Part shown: piece after piece, positions 48,423 to 57,541 of the stretch
Layout of the letters: the number at the start of each line of letters is the position of its first letter
Position numbering within the stretch: position 1 is the stretch's first letter
Made by a program: the position numbers and the translations under genes
The notes under the pieces: generated by a model
The model's input: the letters and a program-made list of their open reading frames with translations, nothing else
The model's database searches: none
What the model was told of the DNA's origin: nothing
Assembly: GCF_042738955.1 (NCBI RefSeq)
Contig: NZ_JBHYHC010000035.1
Coordinates: 1 to 64,000, forward strand
Origin: Umezawaea sp042738955
GTDB taxonomy: Bacteria; Actinomycetota; Actinomycetes; Mycobacteriales; Pseudonocardiaceae
Length of the DNA stretch: 64,000 bases
Direction: 5' to 3'

Positions 48423-49545
48423 CCGCGGCGACCACAACCCCGATCGTGAACTCGACGAGGCGCTCGCCTCGTTGCACCTGGAGGCACGCATGTCCAACCG
48501 ATCACTCGACGACGCCCGCGAGCAGTTGATGCGGGAGGCGGCCGCGGAGGGCTCCTCGGCGTCGCTGCCGCCGAAGTCGCCCTTTCGTCGCCGTGGCCTG
48601 GTCGTCGGCGTCGCCGCGGCGGCGGCCGCGGTCGTGGGCGCCGCCGTGGCGTTCGGCGGCGGGACCGGCGCTCCCGCGGAGCAGCAGGCCCAGCAGGGGG
48701 CCAAGCGCGACGTCTCCCTGCTCTCGGCCTCCAAGGTGCTGAACGACGCGGCCGACAAGATCACCGCGAAGGACGCCGAGCTCAAGCCGGGCCAGTTCCG
48801 GTTCGTGGAGTTCAAGGAGCAGAGCTCGCGCAGCGTCGCGAAGCTGTCGGAGGCCGGGAAGAACACCCCGACCACCGGCTACACCTACCTGGTCGACATC
48901 ACCCGGCAGCGGTGGATCCCGGTCGACCCGACGCAGGAGTGGCTGGAGAAGCGCTCCTCGGGTGACGCGAAGCTGCTCGGCAGCTCCCAGCCCGCAGCCG
49001 AGGTCCCCGCCTACGAGCCGCTGCCGACCGACCAGGGCGACCTGCGCGGCGCGTGCGGCGACTTCTTCCCGAAGAGCCAGGACAAGAAGGTCTGCGGCGA
49101 CCCGAACGACACCGAGCAGCCGCAGTTCTACGCCGCGCTCCCCCACGACCCCGACGCCCTCGTGGCGTGGCTGAAGGACTTCACCGCCCACCGCGGTTCG
49201 GCCCCCGGCACGATGTTCCACTTCGGCATCTCGATGCTGGACTCCGGTGTCATGCCCGCGAGCCTGCGGGGCGACTTCCTCCGCGCGCTGGCGAAGATCG
49301 ACGGCGTGAAGGTCGTCGAGGAGGCCACCACGACCGACGGCCGCAAGGGTCTCGCGCTCGGCCTGGAGACCGAGAACGAGCGCCGCGACCTGATCGTGGA
49401 CCCGGCCACCGGCGACGTCATCGGCGAGCGCAGCGTCGCGGGCCCGAAGCCGTACGACCCGTGGATCAAGCCCGGCACCGTGACCAGCAACATCTCCGTG
49501 ACCACAAAGGTCGCGGACGCGATCGGCCAGGTCCCCGCGAACTAG
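48415..49545 (+). CDS. CU044_5270-family membrane protein linked to ECF sigma factor
   Basis: 376 residues. A cytoplasmic N-terminal helix (MTDRGDHNPDRELDEALASL) is followed by one transmembrane segment (GLVVGVAAAAAAVVGAAVAF) and an extracytoplasmic domain of about 290 residues with repeated YxxLPxD-type strands. This is the arrangement of the actinobacterial CU044_5270 family found next to ECF sigma genes. It likely binds the sigma factor at the membrane or senses envelope state. Overlaps the sigma gene (ATGA). Confidence 0.82.
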   Translation: MTDRGDHNPDRELDEALASLHLEARMSNRSLDDAREQLMREAAAEGSSASLPPKSPFRRRGLVVGVAAAAAAVVGAAVAFGGGTGAPAEQQAQQGAKRDVSLLSASKVLNDAADKITAKDAELKPGQFRFVEFKEQSSRSVAKLSEAGKNTPTTGYTYLVDITRQRWIPVDPTQEWLEKRSSGDAKLLGSSQPAAEVPAYEPLPTDQGDLRGACGDFFPKSQDKKVCGDPNDTEQPQFYAALPHDPDALVAWLKDFTAHRGSAPGTMFHFGISMLDSGVMPASLRGDFLRALAKIDGVKVVEEATTTDGRKGLALGLETENERRDLIVDPATGDVIGERSVAGPKPYDPWIKPGTVTSNISVTTKVADAIGQVPAN

Positions 49546-49580
49546 TCCCGACGCGGGAATAGACGCCGGTCTGCGTGGTG

Positions 49581-49607
49581 TTGACGCCAATGTTCATGCA
49601 AACGCAT
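49581..49607 (+). promoter_or_regulatory. Possible promoter with overlapping palindrome before the LLM oxidoreductase
   Basis: TTGACG at 49581-49586 is a -35 candidate; ATGC-AAAC-GCAT (49596-49607) is an inverted repeat where a -10 would fall. A MarR gene ends the same transcript, so this may be its operator. Weak call. Confidence 0.35.
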
Positions 49608-49626
49608 CGACTTTGGAAGAGGCACC

Positions 49627-50715
49627 ATGCAGATCGGCGTCTTCACGGTCGGGGACGTCACCCCGGACCCCACCACCGGCACGACGGTGACCGAGCACGA
49701 GCGGATCAAGGCGATGGTGACCATCGCCGAGCACGCCGAGCAGGTCGGCCTCGACGTCTTCGCCACCGGTGAGCACCACAACCCGCCGTTCGTGCCGTCG
49801 TCGCCGACGACGCTGCTCGGCCACATCGCGGCCCGCACCGAACGGCTGATCCTCTCCACCTCGACGACGCTCATCACCACGAACGACCCGGTGAAGATCG
49901 CCGAGGACTACGCGATGCTCCAGCACCTCGCGGACGGCCGGATCGACCTCATGCTCGGCCGCGGCAACACCGCGCCCGTGTACCCGTGGTTCGGCAAGAA
50001 CATCCAGGACGGCATGGGCCTGACGGTCGAGAACTACCAGCTGCTGCGCGCGTTGTGGGACAACGAGATCGTGGACTGGGAAGGCAAGTTCCGCACGCCG
50101 TTGCAGGGCTTCACCTCCACCCCGCGCCCGCTGGACGACCTGCCGCCGTTCGTGTGGCACGGCTCCATCCGCAGCCCGGAGATCGCCGAGATCGCCGCCT
50201 ACTTCGCCGACGGCTTCTTCGCCAACAACATCTTCTGGCCGAAGGAGCACTACATCCGGCTGATCAACCTCTACCGCGAGCGCTTCGAGCACTACGGCCA
50301 CGGCACCGCCGCCCAGGCCATCGTGGGCCTGGGCGGTCAGGTGTTCATGCGCCGCAACTCCCAGGACGCGGTCCGCGAGTTCCGCCCGTACTTCGACAAC
50401 GCCCCCGTCTACGGCCACGGCCCGTCGCTGGAGGACTTCACCGCGCAGACGCCGCTGACGGTCGGCAGCCCGCAGGAGGTCGTCGAGAAGACGTTGACGT
50501 TCCAGGAGTTCTTCGGCGACTACCAGCGCCAGCTGTTCCTGCTGGACCACGCGGGCCTGCCGCTCAAGGTCGTGCTGGAGCAGCTGGACATGCTCGGCGA
50601 GATCGCCCCGGAACTGCGCCGCGAGTTCGACGCCCGCAGGCCCGCCGACGTCCCGTCCGACCCGCCCACCCACGCCTCCCGCAAGCTCGCCCGTGACGCC
50701 GCCCCCGTCGCCTGA
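49627..50715 (+). CDS. LLM-class flavin-dependent monooxygenase (luciferase-like)
   Basis: 362 residues of the bacterial luciferase family: MQIGVFTVGDVTPDPTTGTT start, then GLDVFATGEHHNPPFVPSSP and DGRIDLMLGRGNTAPVYPWF. The enzyme uses reduced FMN or F420 on an unknown small molecule. The MarR gene begins 23 nt before its stop, pointing to a regulator-controlled catabolic or detoxification unit. Confidence 0.88.
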   Translation: MQIGVFTVGDVTPDPTTGTTVTEHERIKAMVTIAEHAEQVGLDVFATGEHHNPPFVPSSPTTLLGHIAARTERLILSTSTTLITTNDPVKIAEDYAMLQHLADGRIDLMLGRGNTAPVYPWFGKNIQDGMGLTVENYQLLRALWDNEIVDWEGKFRTPLQGFTSTPRPLDDLPPFVWHGSIRSPEIAEIAAYFADGFFANNIFWPKEHYIRLINLYRERFEHYGHGTAAQAIVGLGGQVFMRRNSQDAVREFRPYFDNAPVYGHGPSLEDFTAQTPLTVGSPQEVVEKTLTFQEFFGDYQRQLFLLDHAGLPLKVVLEQLDMLGEIAPELRREFDARRPADVPSDPPTHASRKLARDAAPVA

Positions 50716-51175
50716 GCCGGTGGGCCCGCACCTGACGGAACTCGCCGCGGAGTCGTGGGAAGCGCTCTTCCGAGCGCAGTCCGCGCTCCTGCGGCGGTTC
50801 GCGGCCGACGACGTGTGGGACCCGATCAGCCTGCGCGAGTACGACGTGCTGTTCACACTGAGCCGCTGCCCCGACCACCGCGCGCGGTTGCGCGACCTGA
50901 ACCGCGAGGTGCTGCTCAGCCAACCGTCCCTCAGCCGCATGGTCGAACGGATGGAGGCCGCGGGCTTGGTGAGCCGCGAACCGGACCGCTCGGACGGCCG
51001 CGGCACGGTCGTGGCCCTCACAGCGGACGGCGAGGCGATGCAGCGCTCCGTGGGCCGCCGCCACGCGGCCAGCATCCGCCGCTTCGTCGGACCCGCTCTC
51101 GACGAGGCCGAACTCCGGACCCTGCAACGGTTGTGCGACAAACTCCGGCTGGCCCAAGCGTCCATCCCGGACTGA
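50693..51175 (+). CDS. MarR-family transcriptional regulator
   Basis: 160 residues with a winged helix (LREYDVLFTLSRCPDHRARL, VLLSQPSLSRMVERMEAAGL) and the wing DRSDGRGTVVALTADG. GTG start inside the oxidoreductase gene. Most likely regulates its own transcript in response to a small phenolic or related ligand. Confidence 0.9.
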   Translation: MTPPPSPEPVGPHLTELAAESWEALFRAQSALLRRFAADDVWDPISLREYDVLFTLSRCPDHRARLRDLNREVLLSQPSLSRMVERMEAAGLVSREPDRSDGRGTVVALTADGEAMQRSVGRRHAASIRRFVGPALDEAELRTLQRLCDKLRLAQASIPD

Positions 51176-51192
51176 CGCGCTCTTACCCGGCG

Positions 51193-51684
51193 TCAGCAGT
51201 AGGTCGACTGGGCCGCCGTGACGATGGCCTCGGCGTTGTCCTCGGTGAGGAGGCCGCCGATGCCCGCGATGTCGGTCACGAGCTTCGCTCGTGGTGTGCC
51301 GGCGGCCAAGCCGTTGCACACGCCCTGGGCGATCTGGAGTTCCGTCGCGCCCGTGGTGCTGGTCGGGACGCCCGCCGCCGTCAACGCGGCCAGGAACGCC
51401 TTCCCCTTGTCGCCCGACGGCGGGGGCGCGGCGACCGGGGTGGACGGCGGGGCCAGCACCGGGGGCTGGGCCGCGGGCGGGACCCCGGTGGACGCGCCCG
51501 GAGCCGAGGGGGCCGCCGCCGCGCTGGACGGTGACGAGGACGCGGGCGAGGAAGACGACGGCGAAGCGGACGCTGTCGCGGAGGCCGAGCCGCTTGGCGT
51601 GGGGGCCGAGGTGGACGACGAGTCGCCGCACCCGGTGGCGACGAGCAGGACCACTGCGACCGGAACGACGAGGCCGTACCTCAA
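51193..51684 (-). CDS. DUF732-like lipoprotein
   Basis: 163 residues. TTG start (GGAG 9 nt upstream), signal peptide with lipobox-like VATGC, a long Ser/Pro/Ala-rich linker, then a C-terminal DUF732-type domain (FLAALTAAGVPTSTTGATEL, with Cys in GVCNGL and a terminal YC, probably a disulphide). Envelope protein of unknown function, common in actinomycetes. Confidence 0.8.
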   Translation of the reverse strand: MRYGLVVPVAVVLLVATGCGDSSSTSAPTPSGSASATASASPSSSSPASSSPSSAAAAPSAPGASTGVPPAAQPPVLAPPSTPVAAPPPSGDKGKAFLAALTAAGVPTSTTGATELQIAQGVCNGLAAGTPRAKLVTDIAGIGGLLTEDNAEAIVTAAQSTYC

Positions 51685-51750
51685 GGGGGAACTCCAGACC
51701 GTTGCGCGAACCCGAGCGTGTGCGCACCGACCGTAACGGTCAGCTGCCCG

Positions 51751-52683
51751 TCAGGACCACGGTTCGTCGACAGCGCCCGCCAACGCCCTGGCCACGGCCT
51801 CGGGGTGGCCGAACAGACCGGGCAGTCCCCCGGTGTGCAGGAACACCGTCCGCCGACCGGCCGCCACGCTCCCCTCCCGCACCGCGGCGACCAGCCCGGC
51901 CATCGCCCGGCCGGTGTAGACCGGGTCCAGCACGATCCCCTCGGTGCGGGCCGTCAGCTCCAGTGCGGCCATGACCGGGTCGCTCAGCACCCCGTACCCG
52001 GCCCCGACCTGGTCGAGCCGGATCCGCGGCTCCACCACCGCGCCGTCGACGCCCGCGACCAGGTTGGCGACGACCCGGCCCGGCTCGTCGACCGCGCCGC
52101 AGTGCACCCCGAGCACCCGGTCCACACCCAACGCCACCACCAGCCCGGCCATCGTGCCGCCGGACCCGACGGCGACCACGACCTCGTCGACGTCAGGCAC
52201 CTGGGCCAGCAGCTCCCGCCCGCCGTCGACGTACCCGCGCGCGCCGACCGGGCTGGACCCGCCGAACGGGATCAGCACCCCACCACCCGACGCCGCCACG
52301 TCGGCCGCGACCGCGGCGGGCTCGGCGTCGCCGCTCCACACGACGGTCGCCCCGAACAGCCCGTCCAGCACCAGGTTCCCCGCGCCCTCGCCGCGTGAGC
52401 CGGGGAACACCAGCACGACGTCCAGCCCCAGCCGCGCCGCCGCGGCGGCCGTCAGGCGGGCGTGGTTGCTCTGCGGCGCGCCGGTGGTGACGACAGTGGT
52501 CGCGCCCTCGTCGATGGCAGCGCCGAGGGTCCACTCCAGCTTGCGGACCTTGTTGCCCCCGCCGCCGAGCCCCACGAGGTCGTCGCGCTTGATCCAGAGG
52601 TCGTCGTCGCCCAGCCCCAACGCCCGCGCCAACCGGGGCATCGGCTCCACGGGCGTGGGCCACGAACCGAACAGAACCACCAC
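51751..52683 (-). CDS. D-cysteine desulfhydrase / ACC deaminase-family PLP enzyme
   Basis: 310 residues. N-terminal FGSWPTPVEPMPRLARAL, PLP lysine in GGGGNKVRKLEWTLGAAI, then GAPQSNHARLTAAAAARLGL and phosphate loop GSGGTMAGL. Family members deaminate D-cysteine, ACC or related amino acids. It follows the LysR gene at 52687 by 3 nt, so that LysR probably controls it. Substrate uncertain. Confidence 0.88.
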   Translation of the reverse strand: MVVLFGSWPTPVEPMPRLARALGLGDDDLWIKRDDLVGLGGGGNKVRKLEWTLGAAIDEGATTVVTTGAPQSNHARLTAAAAARLGLDVVLVFPGSRGEGAGNLVLDGLFGATVVWSGDAEPAAVAADVAASGGGVLIPFGGSSPVGARGYVDGGRELLAQVPDVDEVVVAVGSGGTMAGLVVALGVDRVLGVHCGAVDEPGRVVANLVAGVDGAVVEPRIRLDQVGAGYGVLSDPVMAALELTARTEGIVLDPVYTGRAMAGLVAAVREGSVAAGRRTVFLHTGGLPGLFGHPEAVARALAGAVDEPWS

Positions 52684-52686
52684 GGG

Positions 52687-53553
52687 TCAGTCCTCCTGAG
52701 ATCGGGTGAAGAGGGATCGCGCGGCGTCGTGGAACGCCGCGACGAGGGGGCCGCGCTCGTCGGCGCGCACCGCGAGCACCACCCGGCACGGCGCGATCCC
52801 GTCGACCGGGATGGCCACGAGGTCCGGTCGCGGGGGTCCGTTCCCGGCGGGGGCGAGGGCGAGCGCCCGGCCGCCCGCGACCTGCTCCAGCTTGTCCTCG
52901 TGCGCCCCGACCAGCGGCCCGTCCGGCGCGCGGCGGCCGTCCGGGCGCGGGTCGACCCGCCAGAACGCGTCGTAGGCCGGGTCCGCGTACCGCACGAGGG
53001 GTTCGTCGGCGAAGTCGTCGAGGCTCACGGAGTCCTTGCCCGCCAAGCGGTGCGCGTCCGGCACGAGCAGCACGCGGGGTTGCTCGGCCAGCGTCGTCAC
53101 ACGCAGCCCGTCAGTCGCGAACGGCTCCCGCGCCACGGCCACGTCCACGCGGCGCTCCAGCAGGGCCGCGCGCACGTCGTCCCAGTCGAGGTGCAGGGTG
53201 CGCACCTCGACGTCCGGGCGGCGGTCGCGCAGGTCCCGCACCGCGCCCGTGACCAGCAGCCCGCCCGCGTGGCCGACGGTGATCACCTCGGCGGCGGCGC
53301 GGGCCCTGGCGGCGGCCAGGTCGGCGGAGCGCAGCAGCGCGTGCGCGTCGGGCAGGAACGCGCGACCGGCGTCGGTGAGCCTGCTGCCCTGCGGGGTGCG
53401 GTCGAGCAGGCGCACGCCCAGCAGTTCCTCCAAGCGCTGCACCTGGCGGCTCAACGACGGCTGCGCGACGCGCAACTCCTCCGCGGCGCGGTGGAACGTG
53501 CCGTGCTCCGCCACGACCGTGAAGTACCGCACCAGGCGGAGATCGAGGTCCAC
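52687..53553 (-). CDS. LysR-family transcriptional regulator
   Basis: About 288 residues from GTG 53553 (VDLDLRLVRYFTVVAEHGTF), the usual LysR N-terminus; ATG 53586 is an alternative. HTH segment HRAAEELRVAQPSLSRQVQR, then an effector domain. Divergent from the NAD(P)-binding protein at 53674 and cotranscribed with the PLP enzyme downstream; either or both may be targets. A much longer frame to 54531 is an artefact. Confidence 0.9.
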   Translation of the reverse strand: MDLDLRLVRYFTVVAEHGTFHRAAEELRVAQPSLSRQVQRLEELLGVRLLDRTPQGSRLTDAGRAFLPDAHALLRSADLAAARARAAAEVITVGHAGGLLVTGAVRDLRDRRPDVEVRTLHLDWDDVRAALLERRVDVAVAREPFATDGLRVTTLAEQPRVLLVPDAHRLAGKDSVSLDDFADEPLVRYADPAYDAFWRVDPRPDGRRAPDGPLVGAHEDKLEQVAGGRALALAPAGNGPPRPDLVAIPVDGIAPCRVVLAVRADERGPLVAAFHDAARSLFTRSQED

Positions 53554-53673
53554 CCCCGGATCGTACGGGTGATGCCCGAACCGCATCACGCGGTGCGAAA
53601 CGGGTCTTGGACGCGCGACCGTCCCCACTCCTACCGTCGAGGCACCAAATCCGTTGCCACCGAAGGACTTCCC

Positions 53674-54573
53674 TTGCGCGTATTCGTCACCGGGGCCACC
53701 GGCCACGTCGGTTCGGCCGTCGTCCGCGACCTGCTCGACGCGGGCCACGAGGTCGTCGGGCTCGCCCGGTCCGACGCCTCCGCCGCCGCACTCGCGGAGG
53801 TCGGCGCGGCCGTGCACCGCGGCGACGTCGACGACCTCGACAGCCTGCGCGCCGGAGCGGCGGCGGCCGACGGCGTGGTGCACGCCGCGAACAAGCACAT
53901 CACCGAGACCACCGACCAGGCCGCGCGGGCGCGGGCCGAACTGGCGGCCGTCGAGGCGATCGGCCGGGAGCTGGAGGGCACCGGCAAGCCGTTCGCGGTC
54001 ACCTCCGGCGTCATCGGCCGCACGCCGGGGACGCTGCTGACCGAGGAGACCCCGACCGTCCCCAACGCCCTCACGGCCCTGCGCCTGCCCGTCGAGACGG
54101 CGACGCTGGCGCTGGCCGGACGGGGTGTCCGGTCGTCGTCGATCCGGCTCGCGCCGACCGTGCACGGGCCCGGCGACGCCCGCGGGTTCATCGCGCTGCT
54201 GGTCGGCACCGCCCGGACCACGGGGGTGTCCGGCTACGTCGGCGACGGGGCGAACCGGTGGCCCGCGGTGCACCGGCGGGACGCCGCGACCCTGTTCCGG
54301 CTGGCCTTGGAGTCCGCGCCGGCGGGCACGCGGGCGCACGCCGTCGCCGAGGAGGGGGTGCCGTTCCGCGCCATCGCCGAGGCCATCGGCCGCGCGCTGG
54401 CGCTGCCCGCCGCGAGCGTGCCCGCCGAGGAGGCGAGCGGGCACTTCGGCCTGCTCGCCCCGCTCGTCTCCCTCGACAGCCCGACGTCCAGCGTCCTGAC
54501 CCGCGACCTCCTCGGCTGGCGGCCCCGGCACCCGGACCTGCTCGCCGACATCGCCGCAGGCGTGTACGGCTAG
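53674..54573 (+). CDS. NAD-dependent epimerase/dehydratase-like (atypical SDR) protein
   Basis: 299 residues. TTG start with GAAGGA upstream. Rossmann motif FVTGATGHVGSAVVRDLLDA; the typical YxxxK is not obvious. GDVDDLDSL and VHRRDAATLFRLALES match the extended SDR family. Function unknown. The stop overlaps that of the convergent PEP mutase-like gene by 3 bases. Confidence 0.87.
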   Translation: MRVFVTGATGHVGSAVVRDLLDAGHEVVGLARSDASAAALAEVGAAVHRGDVDDLDSLRAGAAAADGVVHAANKHITETTDQAARARAELAAVEAIGRELEGTGKPFAVTSGVIGRTPGTLLTEETPTVPNALTALRLPVETATLALAGRGVRSSSIRLAPTVHGPGDARGFIALLVGTARTTGVSGYVGDGANRWPAVHRRDAATLFRLALESAPAGTRAHAVAEEGVPFRAIAEAIGRALALPAASVPAEEASGHFGLLAPLVSLDSPTSSVLTRDLLGWRPRHPDLLADIAAGVYG

Positions 54574-55346
54574 TTGAGGCGGCGCACGTTCTCCGGCAGT
54601 CCGCCGCCCGCGACCACGTCGATGGCCAGGTCCGCCAACGCCGTCAGCGCCACCTGCTGGCTGAACGGCCCGTAGGACACGCGGGCCACGCCGAGTTCCT
54701 CCTGCCGGGCCAGCGGCAGGCTGCCCGGCGCGCCGATCGTCGTCAGCTTCCGCGGCCCGAACGCCTCGACCAGCGCGACGACGGCAGGCTCGTCCAGCTT
54801 GCCGGGCACGAACACCACCGGCGCGCCCGCGTCCAGGTAGGCCTTGCCGCGCTCGATCGCGTCGGCCAGCACGTCCGCCGGGTCGCGGTCGCGGCCGAGC
54901 ACGAAGGCGTCGGTCCGCGCGTTCAGCACGAACGTGATCCCCTCCGCCTCACCAGCCTTGACGACGGCCTCGACGGCGGCGACCGACTCCTTCAGCGGCT
55001 TCATCTGGTCCTCGATGTTCGCGCCCACGATCCCGACGCCGATGGCCTTGCGGACCGTCTCTCCCGGATCGCCGTACCCGGCCTCCAGGTCGGCGGTCAC
55101 GGGCAGCGACACGGCGGCGGCGATCCGGCCCACGGCCTCGATCATCAGGTCGACCGGAATGTTCTCGCCGTCGGGGTAGCCGTAGGAGGCGGCGATCGAG
55201 TGGCTGGCGGTGGCCAGCGCCGTGGTCCCCTCCACGTCGGCGACCACGGTCGCGCTGATCACGTCCCACACGTTCACCACCTTCAGCAGGGCGGGCGCGG
55301 TGTGCAGGTCGAGCAGCGTGGTGGCCTTGGCGGCGAGTGAGCTCAT
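54570..55346 (-). CDS. Isocitrate lyase / PEP mutase superfamily protein
   Basis: 258 residues, TIM barrel. VTADLEAGYGDPGETVRKAI carries the metal-binding acidic residues and GANIEDQ the next strand; NARTDAFVLGRD follows. The KKCGH loop of isocitrate lyase is absent, so it is one of the many C-C lyase relatives, often oxaloacetate or methylisocitrate-type. ATG 55346 chosen because it gives the family N-terminus. Confidence 0.87.
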   Translation of the reverse strand: MSSLAAKATTLLDLHTAPALLKVVNVWDVISATVVADVEGTTALATASHSIAASYGYPDGENIPVDLMIEAVGRIAAAVSLPVTADLEAGYGDPGETVRKAIGVGIVGANIEDQMKPLKESVAAVEAVVKAGEAEGITFVLNARTDAFVLGRDRDPADVLADAIERGKAYLDAGAPVVFVPGKLDEPAVVALVEAFGPRKLTTIGAPGSLPLARQEELGVARVSYGPFSQQVALTALADLAIDVVAGGGLPENVRRLN

Positions 55347-55397
55347 GGTCACGACCCTATTCGCGCGGGCAGGGCCGCGCGGAGGAGAATCGCGCCC

Positions 55398-56639
55398 ATG
55401 TCCTTCGCAGATGACGTCTCCGCGGCCGCCGCACGGCTGTCGGGCGTCGCACTGACCACTCCGCTCCAGCGCAACGACCGCCTGTCCGCGGCGACGGGCG
55501 CCGACGTGTGGCTCAAGCGCGAGGACCTCCAGGTGGGCCGCTCCTACAAGCTGCGGGGCGCGTTCAACCTGCTGAGCCAGCTCGACGCCGCCGAGCGCGA
55601 GGCGGGCGCGGTGTGCGCCAGCGCGGGCAACCACGGCCAGGGCGTCGCGTACGCCTGCGGCCGCCTCGGCGTCCACGGCCGGGTGTACGTGCCGAGCACG
55701 ACGCCGCGGCAGAAGCGGCAGCGCATCGCCTCGCTGGGCGGTGACCAGGTCGAACTCGTCGTCGAGGGCGACACGTACGACGACGCGGCCACAGCCGCCG
55801 CGGAGTACGCCGCCACGACCGGGGCCACCGTCGTCCCGGCGTTCGACGACCTCCGCACCATCACCGGCCAGGGCACGGTGGCGCTGGAGATCCTCGCCCA
55901 GCTCGACCGCGCCCCCGACGTCGTCGTGGTCCCGGTCGGCGGCGGCGGGCTGCTGGCGGGCCTCGGCACGCTGCTGAAGGAGCTGCACCCGTCGACCCGG
56001 CTGGTGGGCGTGGAACCGGCGGGCGCGGCCAGCATGATCGCCGCGCTGGCGGCGGACGGCCCCGTGCGGCTGCCGGAAGTCGACACGTTCGTGGACGGCG
56101 CGGCCGTGCGCCGGGTCGGCGACGCGAGCTTCCCGCTCGTCCGCGACTCGGGCGCGGAACTCGTCACGGTCTCCGAGGGCCAGATCTGCACCGAGATGCT
56201 CGACCTCTACCAGGTCGACGGCATCATCGCCGAGCCGGCGGGCGCGATGGCGTCGGCGGCGCTCGCCGAGTCCGTGGTCGTCGAACCCGGCCAGACCGTG
56301 GTCTGTCTGCTCTCCGGCGGCAACAACGACGTCAGCCGGTACGCCGAGGTCGTCGAGCGCTCGCTGGTGCACCGCGGCCTCAAGCACTACTTCCTGGTGG
56401 AGTTCCCGCAGGAGCCGGGCGCGCTGCGCCGCTTCCTGGACGAGGTGCTCGGACCGGACGACGACATCGTGCTGTTCGAGTACGTGAAGCGCGACAACCG
56501 CGAGACCGGCGCGGCGCTGTGCGGCGTGGAGATCGGCGGCCGCGAGGACTACGACCCGCTGTGGGCCCGCATGAAGGCCAGCCCGCTCAAGATCCAGCAC
56601 GTCGCGCCGGGCTCGACGGCGTACCGGTTCCTGATCTAG
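55398..56639 (+). CDS. ilvA: Threonine dehydratase (IlvA)
   Basis: 413 residues. PLP lysine in GRSYKLRGAFNLLSQL, substrate loop CASAGNHGQGVAYA, phosphate loop VVPVGGGGLLAGLG and C-terminal ACT-like regulatory domain (HYFLVEFPQEPGALRRFLDE). It deaminates threonine to 2-oxobutyrate for isoleucine synthesis. A GGAGGAG site precedes the ATG. Single regulatory domain, the shorter bacterial form. Confidence 0.93.
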   Translation: MSFADDVSAAAARLSGVALTTPLQRNDRLSAATGADVWLKREDLQVGRSYKLRGAFNLLSQLDAAEREAGAVCASAGNHGQGVAYACGRLGVHGRVYVPSTTPRQKRQRIASLGGDQVELVVEGDTYDDAATAAAEYAATTGATVVPAFDDLRTITGQGTVALEILAQLDRAPDVVVVPVGGGGLLAGLGTLLKELHPSTRLVGVEPAGAASMIAALAADGPVRLPEVDTFVDGAAVRRVGDASFPLVRDSGAELVTVSEGQICTEMLDLYQVDGIIAEPAGAMASAALAESVVVEPGQTVVCLLSGGNNDVSRYAEVVERSLVHRGLKHYFLVEFPQEPGALRRFLDEVLGPDDDIVLFEYVKRDNRETGAALCGVEIGGREDYDPLWARMKASPLKIQHVAPGSTAYRFLI

Positions 56640-56706
56640 CGATGAGTTCTCGGGCGTCCTCGGGTCTCACCTCCGACCAGGACGACCGCACCCACCGGGA
56701 GCACGC

Positions 56707-57345
56707 ATGGGCCTCATCCACCTCGAGCTGTTCGCCACCCTCGACCTCGTCGGCCAGGCGCCCGGCGGCCCCGACGAGGACCCCGAGGGGTTCCCGTTCG
56801 GCGGCTGGCAGGCGCCCCTGATGGACGAGGTCGCCGGGGCGCAGGTCGGCGCCGCGTACGAGGGCACGGACGCGCTGCTGCTCGGCAGGCGCACCTACGA
56901 CATCTTCGCCGGCTTCTGGCCGCACCAGGACGAGAGCGGCCAGGACGGCGAGATCGCCGCGCTCTTCAACCGCATCCCGAAGTACGTGGCCTCGCGCGGC
57001 ACGCCCGACCTGACGTGGGCCGGGTCCACGCAGCTCGGCCCGGACCTCGCGACCGCGGTGCGGGACGTGCGCGACCGGCACGAGAACATCAAGGTCGTCG
57101 GCAGCCTCGACCTCGTGCAGACGCTGCTGCGCGAAAGCCTCTTCGACCGCATCGACCTGTGGGTGCACCCGATCCTGCTCGGCGTCGGCAAGAAGGTGTT
57201 CGACGACGGCGTGGTGCCCGCGAACCTGACCCTGCTCGAACCGGCCGTGACCAGCCCGAAGGGCACGATCCACCTGCGCTACGGGCTGGCGGGCGGCACA
57301 CCGGGCACGGGCGACATGAGCGCGCCCGACCGCGGAGCCGGCTGA
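56707..57345 (+). CDS. Dihydrofolate reductase / RibD-C family protein
   Basis: 212 residues. MGLIHLELFATLDLVGQAPG start, LLLGRRTYDIFAGFWPH, then NIKVVGSLDLVQTLLRESLF and DLWVHPILLGVGKKVFDDG are the family hallmarks of the actinobacterial YyaP/RibD C-terminal group. Reductase of unknown substrate; not the housekeeping FolA. Confidence 0.88.
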   Translation: MGLIHLELFATLDLVGQAPGGPDEDPEGFPFGGWQAPLMDEVAGAQVGAAYEGTDALLLGRRTYDIFAGFWPHQDESGQDGEIAALFNRIPKYVASRGTPDLTWAGSTQLGPDLATAVRDVRDRHENIKVVGSLDLVQTLLRESLFDRIDLWVHPILLGVGKKVFDDGVVPANLTLLEPAVTSPKGTIHLRYGLAGGTPGTGDMSAPDRGAG

Positions 57346-57346
57346 C

Positions 57347-57523
57347 CTAGGACTTCGCGGGCTCGACCGGCTCGGGTTCGGCCTCGGCGATGCGGGCGTG
57401 CAGGCGGTCGCGGATCTCGTCCGGCGTGTACGCCTGCCGCTTGCGCTCGGCGCGCACGACGACCGCGCCGGTCGCCGCGACTCCGACGACGCCCGCGAGT
57501 CCGAGCAGCTTCCACAACTTCAT
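57347..57523 (-). CDS. Small single-pass membrane protein (58 aa)
   Basis: ATG 57523 to TAG 57347. The N-terminus MKLWKLLGLAGVVGVAATGA is a membrane anchor, followed by a basic segment RAERKRQ and a helical tail containing YTPDEIRDRLHARIAEAE. Shine-Dalgarno is weak. Such short anchored proteins are widespread in actinobacteria and usually have no assigned role. It is divergent from the NlpC/P60-like gene (18 nt between starts). Confidence 0.75.
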   Translation of the reverse strand: MKLWKLLGLAGVVGVAATGAVVVRAERKRQAYTPDEIRDRLHARIAEAEPEPVEPAKS

Positions 57524-57541
57524 TTGCCTAGGCTACCGGTC

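Noticed and set aside
52687..54531. Long minus-strand frame extending the LysR gene upstream
   Set aside because: Only the part up to 53553 matches LysR; the rest is a shadow of the NAD(P)-binding protein gene.
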